Assembly: GCA_035632315.1 (NCBI GenBank)
Contig: DASQGZ010000034.1
Span: forward strand, 94,608 to 158,607
Direction: 5' to 3'
Origin: JAFDZW01 sp035632315
Lineage (GTDB): Bacteria; Bacteroidota; Ignavibacteria; Palsa-1295
DNA length: 64,000 nucleotides
The position numbers and the translations under genes were made by a program. This document shows positions 18,629 through 26,595 of the stretch, piece by piece. Below the pieces are notes generated by a model, which was given only the letters and a program-made list of their open reading frames with translations, made no database searches and was not told where the DNA came from. The number at the start of each line of letters is the position of its first letter. The first letter of the stretch is position 1.

Positions 18629-19648
18629 TTATGGCACCGGAATTATATTAAGTTTTCCACGATCATCACTTCGGGTAAAAAAACCAAGTAGTTTCCCATC
18701 AGGTGATAACTGACCGGAGGACGCGATTCCTGATTCAAGTTTGGTTTCCTGATTAGTTTTTAAGTTAAACAGCATAATACTACTCGGGTCGAAAAAAAAT
18801 CTTCCGTTATCACTGACATTATATACAAAAAAACCGCCTGTTGGAGATACATCTAGGGAGAGGACGGCAGATGGAGCAGACTGAATGTGTCGTATTATAG
18901 TTCGACTCGGAACATCAAAGATAGAAAATCCTGACGAGGATAAATACACCAACTGATTTGCCTGCTGAGCAAATGCTGACACAGTATAACCTTCTCTGTC
19001 GTTTGCTGAATATTTGATCGTGAAAAGAGTATCAAATAATGTAAGTGAACATATCCCAGTGTCCGAGAAACATGCTATAAAAAGCGAGTCATTAATAAAA
19101 CTTAAACCGGACGGGCCAAAATATGGTGCAAAAGAACCGGACACAGGCATCCCCCAATTGGCTACACGACGCTGTATATTTCCATTTAAAGATATAATTG
19201 CATATTGAATACTATCTGACGTATGATATTGCCATGTAAATATGAGTTTTCCTGAAGGGGAAGCGGCAATAAACTTTTGCCCCGAAACGACTAATGATTC
19301 GGTCCCAGTTAGTGGGTCAACAATAAATATATCAGTATCTATTTGTGCTAAGAATCTCTCTCCGTCTGAAACAAAGTATAGCTTGTCAGAAAATTCATTA
19401 TAAGAAATTGCTTTTTCAAGTCTTACACTACTTAACTCTTGTCCTTGAAGATTAAAAGCAACTACCTCTCTTCCTCGCTGAGGGTAAGAATCAGTCCACC
19501 TTACTGCGACAATGCCTGACCCATCCGGCTTCCACCCCCAAAAAATTATGTCACTTCCAGGTGGTATGGGATTATAAGGACAGCCGCACAATAGCGGCGG
19601 CAGCAAGAAAATCAAAAAGAGAAGATATGTGCTTCGCGGTTTTACCAT
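18629..19648 (-). CDS. Predicted lipoprotein with beta-propeller-like repeats
   Basis: This 339-residue protein has a lipoprotein signal (MVKPRSTYLLFLIFLLPPLLCGC, acylated Cys in the CGC). The body shows WD40/TolB-like blades such as FWGWKPDGSGIVAVRW, AASPSGKLIFTWQ, LSLDVSPTGGFFVYN and LSPDGKLLGFFTR, which fit a six-bladed propeller. The gene is visibly more AT-rich than its neighbours and uses different codons, which may mean horizontal acquisition. A GAGG lies eight bases before the ATG. Function is unknown; a protein-binding surface lipoprotein is a reasonable guess. Confidence 0.72.
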   Translation of the reverse strand: MVKPRSTYLLFLIFLLPPLLCGCPYNPIPPGSDIIFWGWKPDGSGIVAVRWTDSYPQRGREVVAFNLQGQELSSVRLEKAISYNEFSDKLYFVSDGERFLAQIDTDIFIVDPLTGTESLVVSGQKFIAASPSGKLIFTWQYHTSDSIQYAIISLNGNIQRRVANWGMPVSGSFAPYFGPSGLSFINDSLFIACFSDTGICSLTLFDTLFTIKYSANDREGYTVSAFAQQANQLVYLSSSGFSIFDVPSRTIIRHIQSAPSAVLSLDVSPTGGFFVYNVSDNGRFFFDPSSIMLFNLKTNQETKLESGIASSGQLSPDGKLLGFFTRSDDRGKLNIIPVP

Positions 19649-19701
19649 GAGATTATCCTCATGTTTTATGACACATTTTTACTGCCCAAAGTTACAGAAT
19701 T

Positions 19702-19748
19702 ACTTCCAAAAGAAGTAGTCCCGTCGCTGTTAGAACCCTTTTGGGTTC
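19702..19748. other. Two short hairpins between HtrA and lipoprotein genes
   Basis: The 121-base gap between the HtrA stop and the lipoprotein start holds two perfect small inverted repeats. They are ACTTC/GAAGT at 19702-19716 and GAACCC/GGGTTC at 19733-19748, the latter followed on the plus strand by ATTTT. On the minus strand, the direction of both flanking genes, no T-run follows. They may slow or process transcripts, but a terminator is not proven. Confidence 0.3.
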
Positions 19749-19769
19749 ATTTTCGTGTATCACGATGAT

Positions 19770-20966
19770 CTATTTGCCCGGTGGAGGCAGTTTCAACTTC
19801 ACCGAGCCGCTTTGGTCGCCGCGTACTACGTTAAATGTTAGTACGTCTCCGACTTTATGATCTGCGACAATTCCGTAGAGATCGTCTTCTGTTTTCACTT
19901 TTTCTCCATCAACCGAAGTCACGACATCCCCTGCTTCGATACCTGCCTGAGATGCGACGGAGTTACGCGCAACACTCATCACAAGTACACCGCTCTCTGC
20001 ATTGATCCCGAATTGCTGTTTCATATCGTCGTCAAGCGCTTGTGCAGTAATACCGAGCGCGGTATTATGAACAACTTTTTTCCCTGAACGGAAATTATCG
20101 ACGATAGACTTGATGCGATTGATCGGAATTGCAAAACCAAGTCCGATCGAACCTGCGCCCATGCCACTCTGGGCGGTCGAAAAGATCGTCGCATTCATCC
20201 CGATCACCTCACCGTTGACGTTGAGTAACGGTCCACCACTATTACCGCTTGAAATGGCAGCATCGGTCTGGATCATCCCGCGAAAATTCTTCCCGTTCTC
20301 GATGCCAAGGTTTACCCCAGTATTTGAAATTACGCCAACCGTTACGGTCGGTTTATTATTTTTTTCAAAAAGGCCGAATGGATTTCCCATCGCGATCGCC
20401 CACTCACCGACTTCAACATCATCAGAATTCCCAAGCTTCAGAAACGGAAGATCGCCGGCATCGATCTTTAGAAGTGCTACGTCAGCCACCGGATCGGTAC
20501 TTACCAGGGTAGCATCGTATTGCTTGCCTGATGTGGTCGTAACAATTATTTTTGTGGCGTTCCCAGCGACATGATCATTCGTGAGGATATAACCGTCCGG
20601 TGAAATAATAAAACCGGAGCCAAGCCCCTTCACTTGATATTTTTGGACATAAGAACCGCGGCGTTGTTTTCCAAAGAATTGATCAAAAAAAGGATCATGG
20701 AAAAAGTCTTGGAATGGATCATAGACCCGCTGCTCACGGGTTTCTGTTACATTAATACCCACCACCGCCGGACTTGCTTTTGCAACAGCGCGCGTGATCG
20801 CATTGTGACGGGAGCTCGAAACCTGTTCGTTTACGGAGTCACGAGCCCCGTGATCCATCGAAGCCTCTGTATATGTGACACTCGCAGTCCGCGGCTCCGA
20901 TCTGGTACACGAAGAGATAGGTGCAAGTAATGAAACAAGCGCAAGTAATTGTGTAAAAAATATCAT
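19770..20966 (-). CDS. HtrA/DegP-type periplasmic serine protease, single PDZ
   Basis: This is a trypsin-like envelope quality-control protease. Translation from ATG 20966 gives 398 residues starting MIFFTQLLALVSLLAPISSC, a lipoprotein-type signal with the acylatable Cys at residue 20. A longer frame to 21086 would run into the upstream methyltransferase gene. The catalytic triad is visible: His in TNDHVAG, Asp in DPVADVALLKID and Ser in SSGNSGGPL. One PDZ domain follows (SGVLVMSVARNSVASQAG), whereas E. coli DegP has two. The start lies 28 bases after the methyltransferase stop on the same strand, so it is probably in the plsY operon. Lipid anchoring would tether it to a membrane. Confidence 0.9.
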   Translation of the reverse strand: MIFFTQLLALVSLLAPISSCTRSEPRTASVTYTEASMDHGARDSVNEQVSSSRHNAITRAVAKASPAVVGINVTETREQRVYDPFQDFFHDPFFDQFFGKQRRGSYVQKYQVKGLGSGFIISPDGYILTNDHVAGNATKIIVTTTSGKQYDATLVSTDPVADVALLKIDAGDLPFLKLGNSDDVEVGEWAIAMGNPFGLFEKNNKPTVTVGVISNTGVNLGIENGKNFRGMIQTDAAISSGNSGGPLLNVNGEVIGMNATIFSTAQSGMGAGSIGLGFAIPINRIKSIVDNFRSGKKVVHNTALGITAQALDDDMKQQFGINAESGVLVMSVARNSVASQAGIEAGDVVTSVDGEKVKTEDDLYGIVADHKVGDVLTFNVVRGDQSGSVKLKLPPPGK

Positions 20967-20994
20967 ACGTTCGTTCTTCACAAATCTATCTTTA

Positions 20995-21666
20995 TCATTT
21001 TGATGTTGCCGCAAAAACAAATTGTACTGCGAGCAACGACGGAAAAAACCTGAGCATTCTATGCGGCAGCGAATATCCGGCGACATCCGAAGTGATGATT
21101 GTATATCCCGACTGTTCGATCAATTCGCGTGCAGACTGCTTTGTATAAAATCGTAAATGTGTTTTATCAAGTATCCCGGACGCCGCGTACTGAAATTTGC
21201 CGAACAGCAAACCGAAGCGTACCCGCCAATGGGCAACATTCGGAATACTAACAACGATACGTCCGTCTCGCTTGAGAAGTTTCTTGGCAGCCGCAAGAAT
21301 TGATTCGGGATCTCGCGTATGCTCAAGTACGTCTCCGAAAACAATCGCATCAAATTCCCGCCAGCCTTGCTTTGAAAGGATATCTTCCCACCCGCTTACC
21401 TCGATGTCAAGATTTTTTGCATCGCTCATTCGCGTTCGTGCGGTGACGAGAGCAGCTGTATCGGTATCTATACCAACCACGCGAGCATTTTTCCGTATAC
21501 GAAGCGCTTCGGCAAAAATGCCGCTATGACATCCTACATCAAGTACGTACGACCCCTCCGGCACAAAGCTTAGTTGGATGCTGTGGGTGTTGGAAGGATT
21601 ATCCAACTGGGCGATGAAATCGTATTTAAGCGCGCTGTCTGTCACGAATATTTTTAAATTCTTCAT
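20995..21666 (-). CDS. Class I SAM-dependent methyltransferase
   Basis: This 223-residue protein has a Rossmann fold with SAM motif YVLDVGCHSGIFAEALR, the acidic ribose-binding VVGIDTDTAALV, motif IVFGDVLEHTRDP and post-motif IVVSIPNVAHW. It resembles methyltransferases of the UbiG/polysaccharide-biosynthesis type. The start at 21666 overlaps the 3' end of plsY by 41 bases in another frame. That is long but acceptable for coupled genes; no better start with the full N-terminal helix exists. The substrate is unknown. Confidence 0.82.
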   Translation of the reverse strand: MKNLKIFVTDSALKYDFIAQLDNPSNTHSIQLSFVPEGSYVLDVGCHSGIFAEALRIRKNARVVGIDTDTAALVTARTRMSDAKNLDIEVSGWEDILSKQGWREFDAIVFGDVLEHTRDPESILAAAKKLLKRDGRIVVSIPNVAHWRVRFGLLFGKFQYAASGILDKTHLRFYTKQSARELIEQSGYTIITSDVAGYSLPHRMLRFFPSLLAVQFVFAATSK

Positions 21667-22261
21667 TGGCCGGTCCGATAAATCGTGAGATCACGATCGC
21701 GGCGATAACAATGATAGCGTAATGAACTTGAACGACGAATATTTGTCCCGTCATCGGTAAATATACCAGGCTAATGTGGTCAGCATAGAGTATCAGCTCG
21801 ATGAGCATTGCTCCAAATGTTGCAAGGAACGCCTGAAGGTGAACATTCTTCCGAACAAGCATTGAAAATGCATAAAAAATAAGCCACACCGCAATAAAAA
21901 TTGGGCCTACGATCGATAAGATCCCTGCTGCCGTTGCAAGGCCTCTGCCGCCATGAAATTTTATCCAAATCGAATAGCAATGCCCGAGCACAAGCCCTAC
22001 AATCACATACGGTAACAAATAAATTCTTTCAGGATGTGAGGTGAGATAAAGAGTCGGGAGCGCTCCTTTAGCCACATCAATAACCAGCACAACAATCCCG
22101 ATCAATTTCTTTCCGGAGACTTCGTACGCATTCCGTGCGCCAATGTTGCCCGAACCTTCCGTACGCAGATCGCCTCCTCCGCTCGCCCGCATCACAAGAT
22201 ACGCAGTCGGGAACGAGCCGATAAGGTAACTTAAAATGAATCCGAGCGTTATATCAAGCAT
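21626..22261 (-). CDS. plsY: Acyl-phosphate:glycerol-3-phosphate acyltransferase PlsY
   Basis: PlsY is the inner-membrane enzyme that acylates position 1 of glycerol-3-phosphate with acyl-phosphate, the first step of phospholipid synthesis. The 211-residue sequence has five to seven TM segments. Its three family motifs are an N-terminal LSYLIGSFPTAYL, the loop GGGDLRTEGSGNIGARNAYEV, and HGGRGLATAAG near residue 105. The gene diverges from the inositol-phosphatase-like gene with a 46-base gap and heads a run with a methyltransferase and HtrA. Confidence 0.94.
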   Translation of the reverse strand: MLDITLGFILSYLIGSFPTAYLVMRASGGGDLRTEGSGNIGARNAYEVSGKKLIGIVVLVIDVAKGALPTLYLTSHPERIYLLPYVIVGLVLGHCYSIWIKFHGGRGLATAAGILSIVGPIFIAVWLIFYAFSMLVRKNVHLQAFLATFGAMLIELILYADHISLVYLPMTGQIFVVQVHYAIIVIAAIVISRFIGPANEEFKNIRDRQRA

Positions 22262-22307
22262 TATAGTTATGTAACATCAACCGTACGTAACACTGAATTT
22301 CCGATAA

Positions 22308-23105
22308 ATGTCTATCATACACCAATATCTCGATCTTGCCGTATCTCTCGCACATGAAGCAGGCGCTTATGCGCGCGGCGCGAAAAATGATACACTTGAA
22401 ATACAATCGAAGACGAACGATTTCGACCTTGTTACTCATGTTGATAAACACAATGAAGAACTATTAAAAAATGGCGTTGCAAAACATTTCCCATCGCACG
22501 ATTTTCTCGGTGAAGAAGGAACAAGAACGCAAAAATATTCTGAGGTGAAATGGGTGGTCGATCCGATTGACGGAACATTGAACTATGCCCATGGCTTACC
22601 GATCTGGTGCATTTCGATCGGTGTTGAAGTTTCGGGAGTAATTGAATGCGGGGTGATCTACGATCCGTCGCGAGAAGAAATATTTACGTCTATTCGAGGT
22701 GAAGGTGCATATCGGAACGGCGAACGAATTACTGTTTCGACGCACAACGACCCCTCCCGTTCAATGTATGTAACAGGCTTCCCATATAATATTTCTGAAA
22801 ATCCATACAATGACATTGAGCGCTTCGAGCGATTTTTGCGCCGCGGACTGATCATACGAAGACTTGGCAGCGCAGCACTTGATTTAGCTTATGTCGCCTG
22901 CGGCCGTTTCGATGCTTTTTATGAAGGCGGTTTGTCCCCATGGGATTCTGCGGCCGGCTCATTACTCGTTCGCGAAGCAGGCGGCAAGGTCACTCATTTC
23001 GATGGAAAGGAATATTCCATCTATAAAAAATCGATCATTGCAAGCAATGGCATCCAACACGAATACATCGAAGAACTTGTACGAGGCGAATCCTTTAGAA
23101 TGTGA
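22308..23105 (+). CDS. Inositol monophosphatase family protein
   Basis: This is a Mg2+/Li+-sensitive phosphatase of the SuhB/IMPase family, 265 residues. Metal-binding motifs are EEG in FLGEEGTRT, WVVDPIDGTLNYAHG (DPIDGT) and GGLSPWDSAAGSLLVREAGG (the WDxAAG motif). Substrates in the family include inositol-1-phosphate, histidinol-phosphate and related sugar phosphates; which applies here cannot be decided. Its 3' end overlaps the stop of the convergent Rieske gene by 11 bases. Confidence 0.92.
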   Translation: MSIIHQYLDLAVSLAHEAGAYARGAKNDTLEIQSKTNDFDLVTHVDKHNEELLKNGVAKHFPSHDFLGEEGTRTQKYSEVKWVVDPIDGTLNYAHGLPIWCISIGVEVSGVIECGVIYDPSREEIFTSIRGEGAYRNGERITVSTHNDPSRSMYVTGFPYNISENPYNDIERFERFLRRGLIIRRLGSAALDLAYVACGRFDAFYEGGLSPWDSAAGSLLVREAGGKVTHFDGKEYSIYKKSIIASNGIQHEYIEELVRGESFRM

Positions 23106-23565
23106 CCGTGGCTTTTTTATTCGTCGGATCGTAGGTTGTTGCAAAGGAAGTAAGAGGCGTTTGTGCCGGTCCGTTTGTTACTTTCCCTGTCAGATCGAAA
23201 CGAGAGCCGTGACAACTGCATGAGATCTGCTGCCCGTTAATATCAATGCTCGGATAACCACAACCTGAATGAGTACAGACCAACAAAAGCGTTTCATATA
23301 CTGTCGAACTACGCCGGACAACAAGCAACTCCCGCCCGCTTGACGGTGCGGTCGTATGAATGGCCATATTATCGGAAGTAAGTGAAGAAACATCCACAGT
23401 CAATGTTTTACCTGCATCAGAGCCTGCCCCTGTATCCACGGGATTACTATTACCGCAGCTTTCGATGATAGATGCAACCGATCCGACGATCGTGATCCCG
23501 ACAAGAGATTGAGCTGCAATAACGAGAAAACCACGGCGGCTATGTTGCTGTCCTACTATATCCAT
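23095..23565 (-). CDS. Rieske [2Fe-2S] protein, Tat-exported lipoprotein-like
   Basis: This 156-residue protein has a twin-arginine start (HSRRGFLVIAAQSLVGITIVGS) ending in a lipobox-like IIESC, so it is probably folded in the cytoplasm, exported by Tat and lipid-anchored. The Rieske motifs are CTHSGC and CSCHGS, which contain both Cys/His ligand pairs plus the two extra Cys that form the disulfide of high-potential Rieske centres. No bc1/b6f partner is encoded nearby, so it is a stand-alone electron carrier or part of an oxidoreductase elsewhere. It is a close paralogue of the next gene. Confidence 0.9.
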   Translation of the reverse strand: MDIVGQQHSRRGFLVIAAQSLVGITIVGSVASIIESCGNSNPVDTGAGSDAGKTLTVDVSSLTSDNMAIHTTAPSSGRELLVVRRSSTVYETLLLVCTHSGCGYPSIDINGQQISCSCHGSRFDLTGKVTNGPAQTPLTSFATTYDPTNKKATVTF

Positions 23566-23684
23566 ACGTCAAATAGTTATTAAAAGTATTAAATTACTGA
23601 ACTACAGGAATGACACAGATCATTTATTAACGTTTCAATGGGCAGTCATTCGTGACCTATTATGAACAAAAAATCATAGACAAA

Positions 23685-23730
23685 ATAGTACCACCACCTA
23701 AAATTTTAAATCTTAGGGAAATGGTACTAT
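23685..23730 (-). terminator. Stem-loop downstream of the second Rieske gene
   Basis: A perfect 9-base outer stem (ATAGTACCA/TGGTACTAT) encloses an inner 5-base stem (CCTAA/TTAGG). On the minus strand it is followed by TTTTG. It sits 20 bases past the stop of the second Rieske gene, in the 185-base gap before the first. It is best read as a weak intrinsic terminator or processing element that uncouples the two paralogues. Confidence 0.5.
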
Positions 23731-23750
23731 ATATTCTTACTCAAAGGAGC

Positions 23751-24248
23751 TTAGAAAGAAATCGTTACTTTTTTTGACGCAGCATCAAAAGCCGTTGCAA
23801 ACTTGTCAAGTGGTGCAGTCGTGGGACCCTGGATGACATTGCCATTAATATCATATTGTGAACCATGGCAAGCACAATTAATCTGTGTCCCGTTGAAGGC
23901 AAGATTAGGAGGCTCGCAGCCCATGTGTTTGCAGATCATAAGCAATGTTTCATAGTTTGTTGCTGAAAGACGGATTATCAAAAGCGGCCTTCCGCTGACA
24001 GGCGCACTAGTGGGAAAGGCCATTTTATCAGTCGTCAGTGAAGATACATCTACAGCAAGAGTCTTTCCAGCGTCACTCCCTGAACCGCCGGTAGCATTCG
24101 AACCACTGGAATAGCAACTTTCAAGAAGTGGTGCAATAGAGCCGACGATGGTGATACCGGCAAGTGCAGACCCGAAATGTTTGAGGAAGTTACGCCGGGA
24201 AGTATCGTCAACCTGGGAGTCATCAATGATCGTGAGGTCGTCTATCAT
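23751..24248 (-). CDS. Second Rieske [2Fe-2S] protein, Tat-exported lipoprotein-like
   Basis: This 165-residue paralogue of the neighbouring Rieske protein shares GITIVGS, SDAGKTL, VDVSSLT and the C-terminal KKVTISF pattern. The Tat signal is TSRRNFLKHFGSALAGITIVGS and ends at the lipobox-like LLESC. The Rieske motifs are CKHMGC and CACHGS, again with disulfide Cys. The start was set at ATG 24248 (MIDDLTIIDDSQ); a longer frame to 24353 has no features. The linker after the lipobox is Gly/Ser-rich, as in surface-tethered electron carriers. Duplication suggests two potentials or two partners. Confidence 0.9.
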   Translation of the reverse strand: MIDDLTIIDDSQVDDTSRRNFLKHFGSALAGITIVGSIAPLLESCYSSGSNATGGSGSDAGKTLAVDVSSLTTDKMAFPTSAPVSGRPLLIIRLSATNYETLLMICKHMGCEPPNLAFNGTQINCACHGSQYDINGNVIQGPTTAPLDKFATAFDAASKKVTISF

Positions 24249-24312
24249 ATAAAAATTGTTTGTTGTAACACGTTTATATGATATAAGACACGCTTTCACC
24301 CCCCAAATGTGA

Positions 24313-24342
24313 CACAAGGGCAGAAAAATTTCTGCCCTTGTG
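24313..24342 (-). terminator. Perfect 14-bp hairpin after the Yip1 gene
   Basis: CACAAGGGCAGAAA and its exact complement are separated by only two bases, 25 bases past the Yip1-family stop on the minus strand. There is no U-tract on the minus strand beyond it. A very stable hairpin in this place most likely acts as a terminator or 3'-end stabiliser separating Yip1 from the Rieske gene. Confidence 0.5.
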
Positions 24343-24367
24343 AAAATTCTCATTTTTAGAGAGATTT

Positions 24368-24973
24368 TTACATTCCCATCATTTTTGTCCCGGCAAGCAT
24401 GCCAAGACCAAACATGCTCATCAACGCGCTTGCTAATATCGCGCCAAGAATGATCCAGATAACGATCAGCACTACGACAATGACGATCATATATACCACC
24501 ACCTTATCCTGCGGCGTTTTCATCGTGTGCGGGAGCCCGAGATAGAAAAGATAGATGCCGTAGAGTCCGAACAGCATCCCGAGCCATCCAAGAAATGGGA
24601 TGATCGCAAGAATTCCGCCGACATACGATGCCGTCGAGCCGTATCCGACGGTCTGCATCGCACGACCCATATTTTTTTCGGAGCCGAACGATGGCGCAAG
24701 TGCATTGACGACCGCTGCGGTTACCCATACCGAGATGCCCTGTGTGACAAGAAGCATGACAGCATAATATAAACCCCAGCTCATCGCTGCTCCGCCGTAG
24801 TGGCTGCCCCAGAAAATGCCATGCCCGACGAATGCACAAACAGCGTCTATGATGATCCAAGGTACAATGTAGCCGGTAAAGACTTTCATCGCATTTGGTT
24901 CTTCAGTTGCGACCACCGGCCATTCGGTCTTCGGTGTCATGATCATATTCTTCGCACGTGAGATCAATGCCAT
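24368..24973 (-). CDS. Yip1 family membrane protein
   Basis: This 201-residue inner-membrane protein starts MALISRAKNMIMTPKTEWPVV, the typical Yip1-domain opening in bacteria. Five hydrophobic segments follow, with a final pair ending MFGLGMLAGTKMMGM. The ATG at 24973 is fixed by a strong GGAGG eight bases upstream and a consensus promoter; the frame upstream of it is featureless. Function in bacteria is not established. It is divergent from the DUF5684 gene, with which it probably forms a membrane-protein pair. Confidence 0.82.
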   Translation of the reverse strand: MALISRAKNMIMTPKTEWPVVATEEPNAMKVFTGYIVPWIIIDAVCAFVGHGIFWGSHYGGAAMSWGLYYAVMLLVTQGISVWVTAAVVNALAPSFGSEKNMGRAMQTVGYGSTASYVGGILAIIPFLGWLGMLFGLYGIYLFYLGLPHTMKTPQDKVVVYMIVIVVVLIVIWIILGAILASALMSMFGLGMLAGTKMMGM

Positions 24974-25018
24974 AGAATATCCTCCGTATAAGTTGGTGAA
25001 TAAGTGAAACTCGCTACA

Positions 25019-25050
25019 CAAAGATAAGCAATTTTTCGTGTATTTGCAAA
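25019..25050 (-). promoter_or_regulatory. Consensus Bacteroidota promoter of the Yip1 gene
   Basis: On the minus strand TTTG (25050-25047) is followed after exactly 20 bases by TATCTTTG (25026-25019), matching the -33/-7 consensus. It would start transcription about 40 bases before the ATG and leave the GGAGG ribosome-binding site in the leader. Confidence 0.65.
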
Positions 25051-25139
25051 TTATGATAAAGTTACGTTCCGCCACGTCGAATAAGGAACACTTCCCGAAA
25101 AAAACTTGTAAGATTTACGAACACAAAGGAGGAACGCAT

Positions 25140-25553
25140 ATGCATTTTCCGAGAGGTGGAGAAGCAATTGTAATACTCGCCATCATTCTTGCTGTCATCG
25201 TTGTGGTGATCGTCGGAATGACAAAGGTCTTTCAAAAAGCCGGCAAACCCGGCTGGGCATGTGTGATACCGATCTATAATGGGATCGTAATGCTGCAGAT
25301 CATTGGAAAAAGTCCTTGGTTGATGTTGCTAATGCTTATTCCGATTGTCAATGTGATCTTTTTTGCATATGTTTATTATAAACTCGCCGTCGCGTTCGGC
25401 AAACCATTCTGGTTCTGTGTCTTAGCAATTTTATTCGGTTCACTCGCGCTTTGTACTATGGGTTTCGATGACTCGGAATATATCGGACCTGATGGCATCT
25501 ACCCTGAATTTCTTTCTGATACACCGGATATCACAGGCGTAGTGCATGTATAA
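25140..25553 (+). CDS. DUF5684-type small membrane protein
   Basis: This 137-residue membrane protein starts at ATG 25140 (MHFPRGGEAIVILAIILAV), fixed by AAAGGAGG seven bases upstream, a rare perfect Shine-Dalgarno in this window. The pattern of three hydrophobic stretches with FQKAGKPGWACVIPIYN and LAVAFGKPFWFCVLAILFG is that of DUF5684/signal-peptidase-like small membrane proteins, which often have this KAGxPGWxxxIPxYN core. The C-terminal 30 residues are acidic and probably outside. The molecular role is unknown. It is divergent from the Yip1 gene. Confidence 0.78.
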   Translation: MHFPRGGEAIVILAIILAVIVVVIVGMTKVFQKAGKPGWACVIPIYNGIVMLQIIGKSPWLMLLMLIPIVNVIFFAYVYYKLAVAFGKPFWFCVLAILFGSLALCTMGFDDSEYIGPDGIYPEFLSDTPDITGVVHV

Positions 25554-25587
25554 ATAGAAATGGTACGCACAGTGTACTCAACTTATT

Positions 25588-26544
25588 TTATTTCCCCTCC
25601 AGGCTTATTCCATCAATAAGCTTCGAACCCTCGGCATTTGTTTGGGCGAATTGAAATCCTTTTTGAATGGCGAATGCCCCGGTCTCACCTCTTTTATTGA
25701 GTGCAAGAAAAGCAACCTGAAAATCTTTATAGTTTTTTTGCTTCTTTGCAATTCGATTAACGGCTTCGCGGCAAGCATCTTGCGGCGAAGCGCCACGACG
25801 CATCATTTCTACAACAGTATGCGAGCCGCAGATCTTGATATTCGCTTCGCCAAGCCCGGTCGAACACGCTGCGCCGATGTCGTTATCAACGAATAACCCT
25901 GCACCGATAATGGGCGAGTCACCTACTCTGCCGTGATATTTCCATGCCAAACCGCTCGTCGTACACGCTCCGGAAAGATTGCCGGCAGCATCGAGCGCAA
26001 GAATTCCGATCGTGTCGTGCCATTCAAGCGGAATATATTTATTATCCGCCTTCCACTTCTCCCATTCCTTGCGCGATGCATCCGTTAGCAGATTTTCTCT
26101 TAAATACCCTTGAGATAATGCGAATTGCAATGCGCCTGCCCCAGTAAGCTGAACGTGCGGAGTTTTTTCCATCACAAGCCGTGCGACTGAAACGGCGTGA
26201 ACAATATGCTCGAGCGCAAACACAGCTCCGGCATTTCCGTTTTCGTCCATCACACAGGCGTCGAGCGAAACGATACCGTCACGATCGGGCAATCCGCCAA
26301 GTCCGACGCTTTGAACATTCGGATCGGCTTCCGGCACACGTGCGCCCATTTCGACTGCATCGAGTGCGCGGCCATTCGAAGAAAGAATCTTCCACGCTTC
26401 GGCATTCGCGTCAAGTCCGAACTTCCAAGTCGAAACGACGACGGGTTTTGGAGTCTGCGAAGCAAACGAACGTGCCGTTTCCGGTACAGCTACCGCCGCA
26501 GCGCCAATGCCGATACTTTTTATCAAATCACGTCTGGAGATCAT
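25588..26544 (-). CDS. Tat-exported glycosylasparaginase-type Ntn hydrolase
   Basis: This isoaspartyl peptidase/asparaginase-2 family enzyme has 318 residues from ATG 26544. The N-terminus MISRRDLIKSIGIGAAAVAV is a Tat signal. The autocatalytic cleavage site and nucleophile are Thr178 in EWHDTIGILALD. Downstream GRVGDSPIIGAGLFVDN and ACSTGLGE complete the substrate pocket, matching N4-(beta-N-acetylglucosaminyl)-L-asparaginase, which splits GlcNAc-Asn. An exported form would act on glycosyl-asparagine outside the cytoplasm, a logical partner of the PNGase F-like protein at 54.3 kb, though PNGase releases the glycan by itself. Confidence 0.88.
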   Translation of the reverse strand: MISRRDLIKSIGIGAAAVAVPETARSFASQTPKPVVVSTWKFGLDANAEAWKILSSNGRALDAVEMGARVPEADPNVQSVGLGGLPDRDGIVSLDACVMDENGNAGAVFALEHIVHAVSVARLVMEKTPHVQLTGAGALQFALSQGYLRENLLTDASRKEWEKWKADNKYIPLEWHDTIGILALDAAGNLSGACTTSGLAWKYHGRVGDSPIIGAGLFVDNDIGAACSTGLGEANIKICGSHTVVEMMRRGASPQDACREAVNRIAKKQKNYKDFQVAFLALNKRGETGAFAIQKGFQFAQTNAEGSKLIDGISLEGK

Positions 26545-26595
26545 AAGCACAAATATATGATAATACACTTCCGCAACAATAAGATGCAAAGAAGC

